From CAYVQE01 sp964633205 (GTDB lineage: Bacteria; Myxococcota; B64-G9), in assembly GCA_964633205.1 (NCBI GenBank), contig CAZWFN010000081.1, positions 1 to 26,982 on the forward strand: a stretch of DNA of 26,982 bases. The letters are read 5' to 3'. The notes under the pieces are model-generated. The model was not told where the DNA came from and did not search any database. It worked only from the letters and a program-made list of their open reading frames with translations. Below, one piece after another: positions 1 to 9,683 of the stretch (position 1 is its first letter; the number at the start of each line of letters is the position of its first letter). Position numbers and translations under genes: made by a program.

Positions 1-7
1 GCCCGGC

Positions 8-1816
8 TCAGTCGGTCAGCGGGCGCATGTACTCGGGGCTGACGCGGCGGGTCTCGGCCGGGCGGGTGCGGTAGCTGTCCTGGATGTGGGGCAGCAGCTC
101 CTGGATGAACCAGTCCTCGTAGCGCCGCGGCGCGAGGTGGCGGCCGGTCTGGTTGAGGAAGAAGTTGCCGTCGTAGCAGTCCTCGCCGCAGGTGCCGTCC
201 GGAAAGACCATGATGAACTTCTGCAGCCGGCCCTGACACATCCAGGCCGGGGTGAACAGGGCGGTGGCGGTCAGGTCCTCGGCCGACATGCCGATGCCGT
301 GTATCATGTACAGCACCGGGTAGCGCAGCTCGGTCTGCTCGTCGTAGCCCGGCGGCAGCAGGATGTAGTAACCGCGCTCCTCGTCCAGGATCTCGGAGTA
401 GAAGGTGCGCTCCAGCAGCTCGCTGCCCGGGCAGGGATCGATTTTGTCGAAGTCGCCGTCGGGCCAGCGCTCCGAGGCGTAGGCGACCGAGGCGAAGAAG
501 CGCCACAGCACCTGGTTGCCGGTGCCCACGTGACCGCCGTCGCCGCCCTGTATCTCGGCTTCGGTGGCGTCGGCGTGGCCGTAGCGCAGCAGCACGTCGC
601 GGCCGAGGTGCTCCCAGTCGATGTGATCGATGTCCCAGGAGCCGTCGTAGCCGGGCTCGAGCAGCGCGTGGAAGGTATCGCGGATGTCCACCGGCCGGCC
701 GCGGGCGGCCAGCAGGCCGGCGAATGACTCGCAGGTGTCGAGAAAGCGCAGGTGGTCCCAGCGGCCCACGTCGATGTAGAAATCCAGCCGGGCCAGCTCG
801 TCGGCGCTCAGCCCATCGACCATGCGGGCCGGGTCGTAGAGCGCCGCCGCCCGCAGCAGGTTCAGGTTCAGGTCGTAGCGGCCGTTGCCCTCGCCCCAGT
901 CGTAGGGTGAGTCGGCCGTGCCGGCCACCCCGTCCAGGCCGTGGTCCAGATAGGGCTCGCCCTCGTCCCAAACGTGGTTGCCCTCGGTACCGTGGGGGTT
1001 GTCCAGGGGGTGCCAATCGTCGCCGGCCGGGTCGGGCCGGGCCTGCGGGTCGTAGCCCGGCTCGTCGGTGCTGAACAGACCGTCCTCGCCGGTGTCGTCG
1101 TAGCGTTCGCCGGCCTGGAACAACACCGGCTCGCCCGAATCGCGCCGGCCGTTGTCGTTCAGATCCACCGCCAGCGTGATCTCCACCGGCTTGTCGGGCA
1201 CGGCCTCGGGATCGAACACGCCGCGCTCGCTGCCGTTGGCCTCGCAATAAGTGATCACCGGGTGGCTGCCGTCCGGGTTGTACTTCCAGTCGTGGAAGCC
1301 CTCGATGCGCACCGGTTCGGCGCAGCGCTGCTCGCGCGAACGCAGCAGGTATTCCTCGGGCACGCCCGGCGGCAGGTAGGGGTGCTCGGGGTTGAACAGC
1401 ATGGGATTGCCCATGGCGATGGAGAAGTCCTGGAATGCCTCGATCATGCTGGTGCGCTTGAAGCCGCCCTGCGAGGCGGGCCCCACGTTCATCCGCTCGT
1501 AGGTCTGCATGCCGGGCTCGTCCGGGCACATGCGCCCGGGTTCGGGCGGCGAGCAGAAGCCGGCCAGCATCTCGTCCTTGATGATGTGCAAAAACAGACC
1601 CAGGTCGATCGAGCCGCCCAAAGGCTCGATCAGGTCGAACTGCTCGTGGTGGCGCAGCCCCAGGGTGGCCGCGGTCATCGAGCCCATGGAGAAGCCGCCG
1701 ATGGCGCGAAAGACGTAGCGGCGTTCGACGGGCGGCTCGTCGCCGCCGGAGTCGCCGCAGCCGGCGGCCAGCAACGCGGCCAGGGCCAGGCCGCCCATCG
1801 TCCTCACCGTGCTCAT
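8..1816 (-). CDS. Lipoprotein esterase-like alpha/beta hydrolase, apparently circularly permuted
   Basis: A 602-residue secreted hydrolase. The N-terminus is a lipoprotein signal peptide ending in AAGC (Cys20). The nucleophile elbow GFSMG (Ser43) follows almost at once. A candidate acid lies in VGRWDHLRF (Asp354) and the catalytic His in GGDGGHVGTG (His429). The half that normally comes first in esterase-D/Fes-like enzymes sits at the C-terminus: YYILLPPGYD, the oxyanion strand YMIHGIG (about 502-508), FIMVFPDG, then WFIQELLPHIQDSYRT (about 569-584). The protein ends where the family normally continues into the GxSxG elbow. Residues about 217-315 form an acidic insert with EF-hand-like loops such as DLNDNGRRDSGE, suggesting calcium binding. 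The ATG overlaps the stop of the PilZ gene (ATGA), with a strong GGAGGA ribosome site, so the two are probably co-transcribed. Substrate is unknown; a carboxylic-ester or polyester hydrolase is most likely. Confidence 0.85.
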   Translation of the reverse strand: MSTVRTMGGLALAALLAAGCGDSGGDEPPVERRYVFRAIGGFSMGSMTAATLGLRHHEQFDLIEPLGGSIDLGLFLHIIKDEMLAGFCSPPEPGRMCPDEPGMQTYERMNVGPASQGGFKRTSMIEAFQDFSIAMGNPMLFNPEHPYLPPGVPEEYLLRSREQRCAEPVRIEGFHDWKYNPDGSHPVITYCEANGSERGVFDPEAVPDKPVEITLAVDLNDNGRRDSGEPVLFQAGERYDDTGEDGLFSTDEPGYDPQARPDPAGDDWHPLDNPHGTEGNHVWDEGEPYLDHGLDGVAGTADSPYDWGEGNGRYDLNLNLLRAAALYDPARMVDGLSADELARLDFYIDVGRWDHLRFLDTCESFAGLLAARGRPVDIRDTFHALLEPGYDGSWDIDHIDWEHLGRDVLLRYGHADATEAEIQGGDGGHVGTGNQVLWRFFASVAYASERWPDGDFDKIDPCPGSELLERTFYSEILDEERGYYILLPPGYDEQTELRYPVLYMIHGIGMSAEDLTATALFTPAWMCQGRLQKFIMVFPDGTCGEDCYDGNFFLNQTGRHLAPRRYEDWFIQELLPHIQDSYRTRPAETRRVSPEYMRPLTD

Positions 1817-3036
1817 GCGGGATCCTCCGGCGCCGTCTCGGCGCCCGGCTCGTCCGGGACGTGCTCGAGCTCGACGAAGTAGCGCAGCAGGTCGTCGAGC
1901 GCCGCCTGGCGCTCGGGGGACAAGGGGTCGAACTGCACCCCCACTCCGGGCACCCGGGCCGGGTCGCGCTCGTCGGGCTCGACCACCCGCACCACCCGGC
2001 CAGCCAGCTGCAGCCGGTGCAGGGTGACCGGGTGGATCAGATCGACCTCGATGGCCGCACCCACCGGGGGCGGGGCCTCGTGGGTCTGGATGAACACCCC
2101 GCCGGTGGAGATGTCGCGGCTGAAGCGCGCCCCCAGCGTGCCGTTCGACTGGAAGCGCAGCTTGATCCGGCGTTCCATGCGCGGATGCAGCCGCCGCTCC
2201 GCGGCGACACTCGCTCGCTGCTGCTCGGTCACCCGCTGCTGCAGGTAGTCCAGCAACACCCGGCGCTCCTCGGCGTCCAGCTCGATGAAGCGCACCCCGA
2301 TGCCGCGCGGCCGGCCGGCCGCGGGCCGCTCGACCCGGCGCACCACCTCGGCCACCGCCTTGATGGCCGGCCGCTCGCCCGGCACGTGCAGCACCAGCCG
2401 CAGCCGCTCACCCTGCGGCAGCAGCTGCTCGGTGGCGATGAACAGCCCGCCCAGGCTGAGATCGTCGGTCTCCAGCTCGAAGAAGCCATCGGCGTAGACG
2501 AACTGCACCTGCAGCCGGGCCTCGACCCGGGCGAAACGCCGGCGCTCGAGCAGGCGCTCGCGCAGGGTGTCATCGACCAGCTCGTAGATCATCCGCTTCT
2601 GCTCGTAGCTCAGCTCGACGAAGCGGATGCCCATACCGCGGCCGGCCGGATCCTCGCCGGCCACCGACCAGACCACCTCGCCCTGCAATGCGATGGACAG
2701 CCCGCGGTGGGCCAGCAGGATCTCGAGATCCAGCCGGGTGCCGACCGGCAGCGGGTCCACGGTGGAGATCTGCAGCCCGCCCTCGCCCAGCACCGGGATG
2801 TAACGATCGCGCAGCTCGTTGCGGGTCCAGTAGCGGGCCGACAGGCTGACCGGCACCCGCAAATACTCGCGCGTGTCCTGCTCGGCTTCGGCGGCGCGCT
2901 CGAACAGGGCCTGCTCGATGCGGCGCCGCATCGATTTCCAGTCCTGGTGCTCCGCGGCCGACAGGGCGCCCGGATCGGCGCGTTTGCGCCGGTTCAGGTC
3001 GGCGAAGGCTTCGAGCAGGCTGGTGTAGCTGTCCAT
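1813..3036 (-). CDS. Protein with three tandem PilZ domains (candidate cyclic-di-GMP receptor)
   Basis: A 407-residue cytoplasmic protein without membrane segments. After a charged helical N-terminus come three PilZ-like units. Unit 2 (about 165-268) has RRFAR then DLSLGG, and unit 3 (about 281-388) has RRLHPR then DISTGG; these match the RxxxR and (D/N)xSxxG cyclic-di-GMP contacts. Unit 1 (about 55-155) keeps REYLR but has GEGG in place of the second motif, so it may not bind nucleotide. Each unit ends in a G(I/V)(G/R)(V/I)(R/Q)F strand followed by a helix. I chose the ATG at 3036 because GGAG lies five bases upstream; in-frame GTG 3072 and ATG 3054 are possible but lack a site. The downstream esterase overlaps by four bases. 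The family is known for motility, exopolysaccharide and secretion control; the target here is unknown. Confidence 0.9.
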   Translation of the reverse strand: MDSYTSLLEAFADLNRRKRADPGALSAAEHQDWKSMRRRIEQALFERAAEAEQDTREYLRVPVSLSARYWTRNELRDRYIPVLGEGGLQISTVDPLPVGTRLDLEILLAHRGLSIALQGEVVWSVAGEDPAGRGMGIRFVELSYEQKRMIYELVDDTLRERLLERRRFARVEARLQVQFVYADGFFELETDDLSLGGLFIATEQLLPQGERLRLVLHVPGERPAIKAVAEVVRRVERPAAGRPRGIGVRFIELDAEERRVLLDYLQQRVTEQQRASVAAERRLHPRMERRIKLRFQSNGTLGARFSRDISTGGVFIQTHEAPPPVGAAIEVDLIHPVTLHRLQLAGRVVRVVEPDERDPARVPGVGVQFDPLSPERQAALDDLLRYFVELEHVPDEPGAETAPEDPA

Positions 3037-3052
3037 GGTGTCTCCGGCACCC

Positions 3053-3081
3053 ATTCTAGCGCCGCCGCCCACGGGATTCCA
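3053..3081 (-). promoter_or_regulatory. Candidate promoter of the PilZ-esterase unit
   Basis: On the minus strand TGGAAT (3081-3076) and TAGAAT (3058-3053) are separated by 17 bp. The -10 element is good and the -35 weak. Transcription would start near 3046, leaving only about ten leader bases before the ATG at 3036, just enough to include the GGAG. This also argues against the upstream GTG and ATG starts. Confidence 0.4.
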
Positions 3082-3099
3082 GTCGTGCTGGACGGGTGC

Positions 3100-4245
3100 T
3101 CAGTCGCTGCCCAGGCTCTGCAGGGCCTCGGCCACGCCCAGCACCCGGCCGAAGCCGTAGGCGATGTTGCGCAGCGAGCCCAGGTGCAACTCGGGGTCGG
3201 CCGCGGCGGTGCCGTCGCCGAGCAAGAACACGTTGAAATCGCGGACGAAGGCCTCGCGGGCGGTGGTCTCGCAGCACAGGTTGGTCATCACCCCGCCGAT
3301 CAGCACGTCGCGGATGCCCAGGCTGCGCAGCACCATCTCCAGCTCGGTGTGGGCGAAGGCCGAGTAGCGGCTCTTCTCGATCACCCGCTCGCCGTCGCGC
3401 GGCGCCAGCGCCGCGACCAGCTCGGATTCGGGCGAGCCGTGCATGATCAGCGAGCGCCACCAGCGGGCCATGGCCCCGCCGTCCTCGGCCGGGTTGCGGT
3501 GTACGTGCCGGGTGAACACCAGTGGCAGCGCCGCCGCCCGCCAGGCCTCGACCAGCTGGCCCAGGCGCCGGGCGGCCGGCACCGACAGCGGCAGGAAGGC
3601 CCGGCTGTCCGGGTCGAGAAAGATGCGCTGGGCGTCGATCACCAGCAGGGCGCAGCGCTCCGGCTGAAAAACGCGATCGGGCCGGTCGAAAGGCGCGATG
3701 GCCTCTTGCCAGTCGGGCTCGTCGTCGTCGGCCGCCAGCCCGGCCGCGCGCGGCTCGCCCAGCGGCGGGCGCTGCAAGCCGGTGCGGCGCACCGCGGCGC
3801 TGAAACGCGAATGCGAGGGGTTGTCGGGCGGCGGGTTGGCCGCCGCTATGCCCTGCCGGTCCAACCAGTCGGCCACGAAGGCGTAGACCTCGGCGTCCTT
3901 GAAGGCGAACCACTGCTGGCGCACCTCGGGCACGTCGAGCAGCTGATCCTTGAAGCGCCGGAAGGCGCCGCGGCCCACCAGGGCCCCGGCCAGCCGCTCG
4001 CGCAACGCCGTATCGTCGACCTGCTCGACGAAGCGCTGCATGGTCTGGTAGCCCTCGCGCGAGGGCCGTTGCGGCACCGCCAACCAGTCGCCCGGCTCGG
4101 CCGGCGCCGGCGGCGCCTCCGGCGGCGCCCGCAGGGTGATCACCCGGCCGCTGTCGCGGTCCAGAAAGCTGTGCGCCGAGGGCAGCTGGTTCTCCACCGC
4201 CACCGCCAGCGCTTCCCAGTCGATCTCCACACCCGCTGCGCTCAT
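3100..4245 (-). CDS. UPF0158-type domain fused to an isochorismatase-family cysteine hydrolase
   Basis: A 381-residue protein with two parts. Residues about 5-135 resemble the uncharacterised UPF0158 family: an IDWEAL start, FLDRDSGRVI strand pair, FRRFKDQL and the end pattern WFAFKDAEVYAFVADWL. After a Pro/Asp-rich linker, residues about 195-375 form an isochorismatase-like hydrolase with the full triad: Asp204 in LLVIDAQ, Lys291 in EKSRYSAF, and nucleophile Cys324 in GGVMTNLCCETTA, preceded by the family's non-proline cis-peptide site. Such enzymes hydrolyse small amides or vinyl ethers (nicotinamidase, N-carbamoylsarcosine amidase, isochorismatase); nothing visible fixes the substrate. I chose the ATG at 4245; an in-frame GTG at 4275 has no ribosome site. 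The gene has its own promoter and looks monocistronic. Confidence 0.85.
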   Translation of the reverse strand: MSAAGVEIDWEALAVAVENQLPSAHSFLDRDSGRVITLRAPPEAPPAPAEPGDWLAVPQRPSREGYQTMQRFVEQVDDTALRERLAGALVGRGAFRRFKDQLLDVPEVRQQWFAFKDAEVYAFVADWLDRQGIAAANPPPDNPSHSRFSAAVRRTGLQRPPLGEPRAAGLAADDDEPDWQEAIAPFDRPDRVFQPERCALLVIDAQRIFLDPDSRAFLPLSVPAARRLGQLVEAWRAAALPLVFTRHVHRNPAEDGGAMARWWRSLIMHGSPESELVAALAPRDGERVIEKSRYSAFAHTELEMVLRSLGIRDVLIGGVMTNLCCETTAREAFVRDFNVFLLGDGTAAADPELHLGSLRNIAYGFGRVLGVAEALQSLGSD

Positions 4246-4296
4246 CGCCAACACCCCGCCCGGCCGCAACCACACCGGCGCCGGGCCCGAAAAGCG

Positions 4297-4325
4297 ATTC
4301 TATTCCAGATGCCGCAATGCCTCAA
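4297..4325 (-). promoter_or_regulatory. Promoter of the UPF0158/isochorismatase fusion gene
   Basis: On the minus strand TTGAGG (4325-4320) and TAGAAT (4302-4297) lie exactly 17 bp apart. A start near 4290 would give a leader of about 45 bases before the ATG at 4245. The position, in the short gap behind the transporter stop, fits well. Confidence 0.55.
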
Positions 4326-4390
4326 GCACCAGGGATGGGCAGAACCGTTCGCCCTCCGGCACGCAGCGCAATGGAGTACTCTACCGTCGT

Positions 4391-5974
4391 CTACTTGCGG
4401 TAGTAGTCCATGGTCTTGTAGCGGCTGGCGTAGAGCCCGAAACCGACCGCGGCCAGGATGGCGAAGCCGGCGAAGAAGAACATCTGAAAGGCGGTCACCC
4501 CGAGGCCGGTCGCGGCGATGGCCTCGGTCACGGCCTGGCTCTTGACCGTGGCGTTGATGAGCACCACCCACAGCGAGCCGGCGGTCACCGACAGCAACCA
4601 GAAACTCATGATCACGCTCTTCATCTTCATCGGCGCCTGGCTGTAGGCGAACTCCAGCCCCGTGGCCGAGACGAGCACCTCGCCGAAGGTCAACACCAGG
4701 TATGGCCAGCTCTGCAGCAGCACCGGCAGGCTCTCGCCCTCGTCGATGCGCAGCTGGAACCAGGCGATCAGCAGCCAGGACAGACCGGCGAAACCGATCC
4801 CCAGCGTCATCTTCTTCAGCTGGGACAGCTCCTTGCCGATCTTCTTGAAGAAGGGAAAGAGCACGACGTTGTTGAAGGGGATCAACAGCATCACCAGAAT
4901 CGGGTTCAGGGCCTGCATCTGGGCCGCCTGCTTGAACCAGGACCACTCGGGCAGGGTCATCTTGTTGCCCTGCAGCACCCAGGTGGAGGCCTTTTGATCG
5001 AAGAGCGACCAGAAAGGCGTCACCAGGGCGAAGAGAATCAAGACCCGGAAGACAGCCTTGGCTCCTTCCACATCGCTCTCGGGGTGCTTGTTCTTGGCAG
5101 TGTCGATGTACCGCCGCGCGCCGATTCCGGTACACAGGCCGAACACGACCACGGCCAGGCAGATGGCGGCCACGGTGTTGACCGCTTCGGTGTACAGCGG
5201 CAGCGTGAAGCAGCCCAAGCTCAGGACGATGCCCAGGTAGAACAAGACCTTGCCGGCGGTGGAAGCCGACAGGGCGGTCCAGCAGATCTTGCTGAAGCTG
5301 TTGGGATCTCCGGGGCTGGGCGGCTCGCGCACATAGCGCGCGCGCCCGAACCAGAAGACCAGCGTGGCGACGAACATCAATGCGCCGGGGATGCCGAAGG
5401 CCAGGCGCGGTCCCCAGGATTCGAGGACCAGGGGGATCAGCAAGGAGGCGAAAAAGGAACCGAAGTTGATGATCCAGTAGAAGGCGTCGAAGACCAGCTT
5501 GGCCAGGTGCTTGTTGCTCTGATCGAACTGCTCGCCGACAAAGGCCGACACGCAGGGCTTGATGCCGCCGGAGCCGACCGAGATCAGGAGCAAGCCCAGG
5601 TAGAAGCCGTACTTGTGCTCCACGAAAGCGGCCAGGCAGGCGTTGCCGGCGCAGTAGACCAGCGACAGCAGCAGGATGGTCTTGTACTTGCCCCAGAAGC
5701 GGTCGGCGATCCAGCCGCCGAGCAGCGGGAAGAAATAGACCCCCATGACGAAGATGTGGAAGATGTCCTTGGCCAGCAGCTCGCGGTCTACCTGCGAGAC
5801 CACACCCAGGATCGACGAGGACACCAAGAACTGGGTCAAGATATTGCGCATTCCGTAAAACGAAAAGCGCTCGCAGGCCTCGTTGCCGATGATGAAGGCG
5901 ATCTGCCTGGGGATCTTGGCCTTGGGTTCCTTCTTTTCCGGTGCCTGCTCGACCTGCTTCTGCTCGTCGCTCAT
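4391..5974 (-). CDS. POT/PTR2-family proton-coupled peptide transporter
   Basis: A 527-residue inner-membrane protein, close to the usual length of bacterial POT transporters and with about twelve or more hydrophobic segments. The proton-coupling motif ExxERFxYYG is present as EACERFSFYG at residues 32-41. Other family signatures are GGWIADRFWGKYKTI after the second helix pair, the PTR motif FYWIINFG, FWSLFDQKASTW, and the late GLEFAYSQAPMKMKS segment. It should import di- and tripeptides with protons. The N-terminal 25 residues are charged, Lys/Glu-rich and cytosolic. The reading frame stays open upstream for over 1,200 codons, but that is antisense to the EF-G and hydrolase genes; the start is the ATG at 5974, the first residue of the transporter-like sequence, with GGGAA about nine bases upstream. 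The last residues are DYYRK and the stop is TAG. Confidence 0.95.
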   Translation of the reverse strand: MSDEQKQVEQAPEKKEPKAKIPRQIAFIIGNEACERFSFYGMRNILTQFLVSSSILGVVSQVDRELLAKDIFHIFVMGVYFFPLLGGWIADRFWGKYKTILLLSLVYCAGNACLAAFVEHKYGFYLGLLLISVGSGGIKPCVSAFVGEQFDQSNKHLAKLVFDAFYWIINFGSFFASLLIPLVLESWGPRLAFGIPGALMFVATLVFWFGRARYVREPPSPGDPNSFSKICWTALSASTAGKVLFYLGIVLSLGCFTLPLYTEAVNTVAAICLAVVVFGLCTGIGARRYIDTAKNKHPESDVEGAKAVFRVLILFALVTPFWSLFDQKASTWVLQGNKMTLPEWSWFKQAAQMQALNPILVMLLIPFNNVVLFPFFKKIGKELSQLKKMTLGIGFAGLSWLLIAWFQLRIDEGESLPVLLQSWPYLVLTFGEVLVSATGLEFAYSQAPMKMKSVIMSFWLLSVTAGSLWVVLINATVKSQAVTEAIAATGLGVTAFQMFFFAGFAILAAVGFGLYASRYKTMDYYRK

Positions 5975-6054
5975 CGCAGTCGATTCCCATTGGAGATTCA
6001 CGATTTCGCAGCCGCAGCCGCGGCCGCTGCGCCGTCGCTGCCGAAAGAGCCGGC

Positions 6055-6084
6055 AAGATAGCACAGCCCGTCCGCCCCTGTCAC
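6055..6084 (-). promoter_or_regulatory. Candidate promoter of the POT transporter gene
   Basis: On the minus strand GTGACA (6084-6079) and TATCTT (6060-6055) are spaced by 18 bp, and TGC precedes the -10 box as in extended -10 promoters. The leader to the ATG at 5974 would be about 75 bases. Confidence 0.4.
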
Positions 6085-6203
6085 CACCTTGGCGCGATCG
6101 GAGCAGGCGAACCCGTGCGACGACTGCGGAACAGAAGCCGTTCCGGCGGGGCCGGGGCTTGCCGGTCGGTCCGGGGCGTGCCAGGCTGGGCGGGCGATGG
6201 CCG

Positions 6204-6232
6204 TTGACTGGATCGCCAAAATCGTGTAACTC
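6204..6232 (+). promoter_or_regulatory. Weak candidate promoter of the EF-G gene
   Basis: TTGACT (6204-6209) is a good -35 box, but the hexamer 17 bp downstream, TAACTC (6227-6232), matches the -10 consensus poorly. Listed because it is the only -35-like site in the right place. Confidence 0.25.
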
Positions 6233-6289
6233 CACGCGGTCGAAGCGCCCGCCGCCGCCGCGGGCGGCCAGCGCGAGGAGCTGTGGCAA

Positions 6290-8359
<2,070 letters not shown>

Positions 8360-8372
8360 GCGCCCCCGGCGG

Positions 8373-8401
8373 TTGACCCCCTTGGCGAAAGACGCCAACA
8401 T
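8373..8401 (+). promoter_or_regulatory. Candidate promoter with an inverted repeat in its spacer, upstream of the M20 hydrolase
   Basis: TTGACC (8373-8378) is followed after 17 bp by CAACAT (8396-8401), a poor -10 match. A perfect inverted repeat, TTGGCG, five bases, CGCCAA (8382-8398), fills the spacer. It could be an operator, or a weak hairpin behind the EF-G stop; no T tract follows, so a factor-independent terminator is unlikely. Confidence 0.25.
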
Positions 8402-8504
8402 GACGCCCGGAAAACCGCTGCGGCCCGGGCGGCGGACCAGCGAGAGGATCGTGGCCGACATGCAGCGTCCAGCCAGTGAACCCGGATCCGGAGTGCCGGC
8501 ATGA
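8400..8504 (+). CDS. Possible 34-codon leader ORF overlapping the M20 hydrolase start
   Basis: An ATG at 8400 opens 34 codons (MTPGKPLRPGRR... ending GSGVPA), and its TGA overlaps the ATG of the M20 gene (ATGA), the arrangement of translationally coupled pairs. The peptide is Arg/Pro/Gly-rich, like any frame in such GC-rich DNA, and no good ribosome site precedes it. It may be chance; the exact overlap is the only positive sign. Confidence 0.15.
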   Translation: MTPGKPLRPGRRTSERIVADMQRPASEPGSGVPA

Positions 8505-9658
8505 GCGCGCCGCCGCCCGAGCTCCTCGAGCTGCGCCAGGCGCTGCACCGAGCCCCCGAGCTGGCCCACCGCGAGCACCGCACCGCCGAGCGCATCCGCG
8601 GCTGGCTGGAACGCCACCGGCCCGCGGCCATCGTCGACGGCCTCGGCGGCCACGGCCTGGCGGCCGTCTGGCGCGGGCGCCAGGCCGGCCCGCGGGTCTT
8701 GCTGCGGGCCGAGCTCGACGGGCTGCCGATCGACGAGACCATCGAGCTCGACCACGGCTCCACCAACGCCGGGGTAGCCCACAAGTGCGGCCACGACGGC
8801 CACATGACCATGGTGGCCGGCCTGGCGCCGCGGCTGCAAGCCGCGCCACCGGCCTCCGGCGAGGTGGTGCTGCTGTTCCAGCCGGCCGAGGAGACCGGCG
8901 AGGGCGCCGCCCGGGTGCTGGCCGACGAAAAGTTCGAGCCATTGCGCCCCGACTGGGCTTTCGCCCTGCACAACCTGCCCGGCCAGCCGCTGGGTCAGGT
9001 GGTGGTGCGCCGGGGCGTGTTCGCCGCCGCCTCCTGCGGGCTGCGCATCGAGCTCGAAGGCGCCACCGCCCACGCCGCCGAGCCGCAGCGCGGCCGCAGC
9101 CCGGCACTGGCGGTGGCCAGCCTGATCCAATCGGTCAGCGCGGTGGGCCAGTACCACGCCGCGCTCGAAGAGGCCGCCAAGGCCACCGTGGTCAACGCGG
9201 TGGTCGGCGAGGAGGCCTACGGCACCTCGCCCGGCCGCGGCCATATGGCCATCACCTTGCGCACCTACGACGACCGGGTGCTCGAGCGCATCGAGCGGCG
9301 TTGCCTGGAGCTGGCCGAGGCGGTGGCCGCGACCTACGGGCTGGATTTTCGCACCAGCCGGGTCGAGCCCTTTCCGGTCACCGCCAGCGACGAGCGCGCC
9401 GTGGCCATCGTCGAGCGCGCCGCAGCCCAGCACGGACTGGACGTCACCCAGCCGGCCGCGCCCTTCCCCTGGTCGGAGGACTTCGGCCACTTCACCGCGG
9501 CGGCGCCGGGGGCGCTGTTCGGGCTCGGCTCCGGTGCTCAGCAGCCCGCACTGCACCACCCGACCTACGACTTCCCGGACGAGCTGCTGGCCAGCGGCGT
9601 GGACCTGTTCGAATCCATCGTCCGCCAGCTGACCGATTCGCCACCAGCCGCCGGCTGA
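8501..9658 (+). CDS. M20-family amidohydrolase (N-acyl-amino-acid / IAA-amino-acid hydrolase type)
   Basis: A 385-residue cytosolic metallohydrolase of the M20D type. Metal-site residues are visible: Cys96 and His98/His101 in KCGHDGH, Glu130/Glu131 in PAEETGEGA, His157 in ALHNLP, and a late His in LHHPTYDFPDE. The lid-domain motif ATAHAAEPQRGRSP is also present. RAELDGLPIDE replaces the usual RADMDALPIxE. Family members remove acyl groups from amino acids, diaminopimelate or small conjugates; the substrate cannot be read from sequence. GGAG seven bases upstream supports the ATG. The alanine racemase gene starts 25 bp downstream on the same strand, so the two are probably co-transcribed, suggesting a shared role in handling amino acids released from peptides or cell wall. 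Confidence 0.92.
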   Translation: MSAPPPELLELRQALHRAPELAHREHRTAERIRGWLERHRPAAIVDGLGGHGLAAVWRGRQAGPRVLLRAELDGLPIDETIELDHGSTNAGVAHKCGHDGHMTMVAGLAPRLQAAPPASGEVVLLFQPAEETGEGAARVLADEKFEPLRPDWAFALHNLPGQPLGQVVVRRGVFAAASCGLRIELEGATAHAAEPQRGRSPALAVASLIQSVSAVGQYHAALEEAAKATVVNAVVGEEAYGTSPGRGHMAITLRTYDDRVLERIERRCLELAEAVAATYGLDFRTSRVEPFPVTASDERAVAIVERAAAQHGLDVTQPAAPFPWSEDFGHFTAAAPGALFGLGSGAQQPALHHPTYDFPDELLASGVDLFESIVRQLTDSPPAAG

Positions 9659-9683
9659 GCGGCCGGCCGGAGTCGCACGGGCC

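Larger units (their letters stand above)
5975..6289. other. Divergent intergenic region between the peptide transporter and EF-G genes
   Basis: This 315-bp stretch has no convincing gene. It holds a candidate minus promoter (6055-6084) for the transporter and a weaker plus one (6204-6232) for EF-G. The EF-G ribosome site GAGGAG lies near 6274-6279. A GCC/GCG-rich tract near 6008-6045 encodes only low-complexity alanine in some frames. I saw no terminator with a T tract. Confidence 0.6.

Noticed and set aside
1861..4545. An 894-codon plus-strand frame over the PilZ and UPF0158 genes
   Set aside because: His/Gln/Ala-rich antisense shadow without motifs; both minus-strand genes show clear domains and ribosome sites.
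8382..8398. Palindrome after EF-G considered as a factor-independent terminator
   Set aside because: Only six base pairs and no following T tract.
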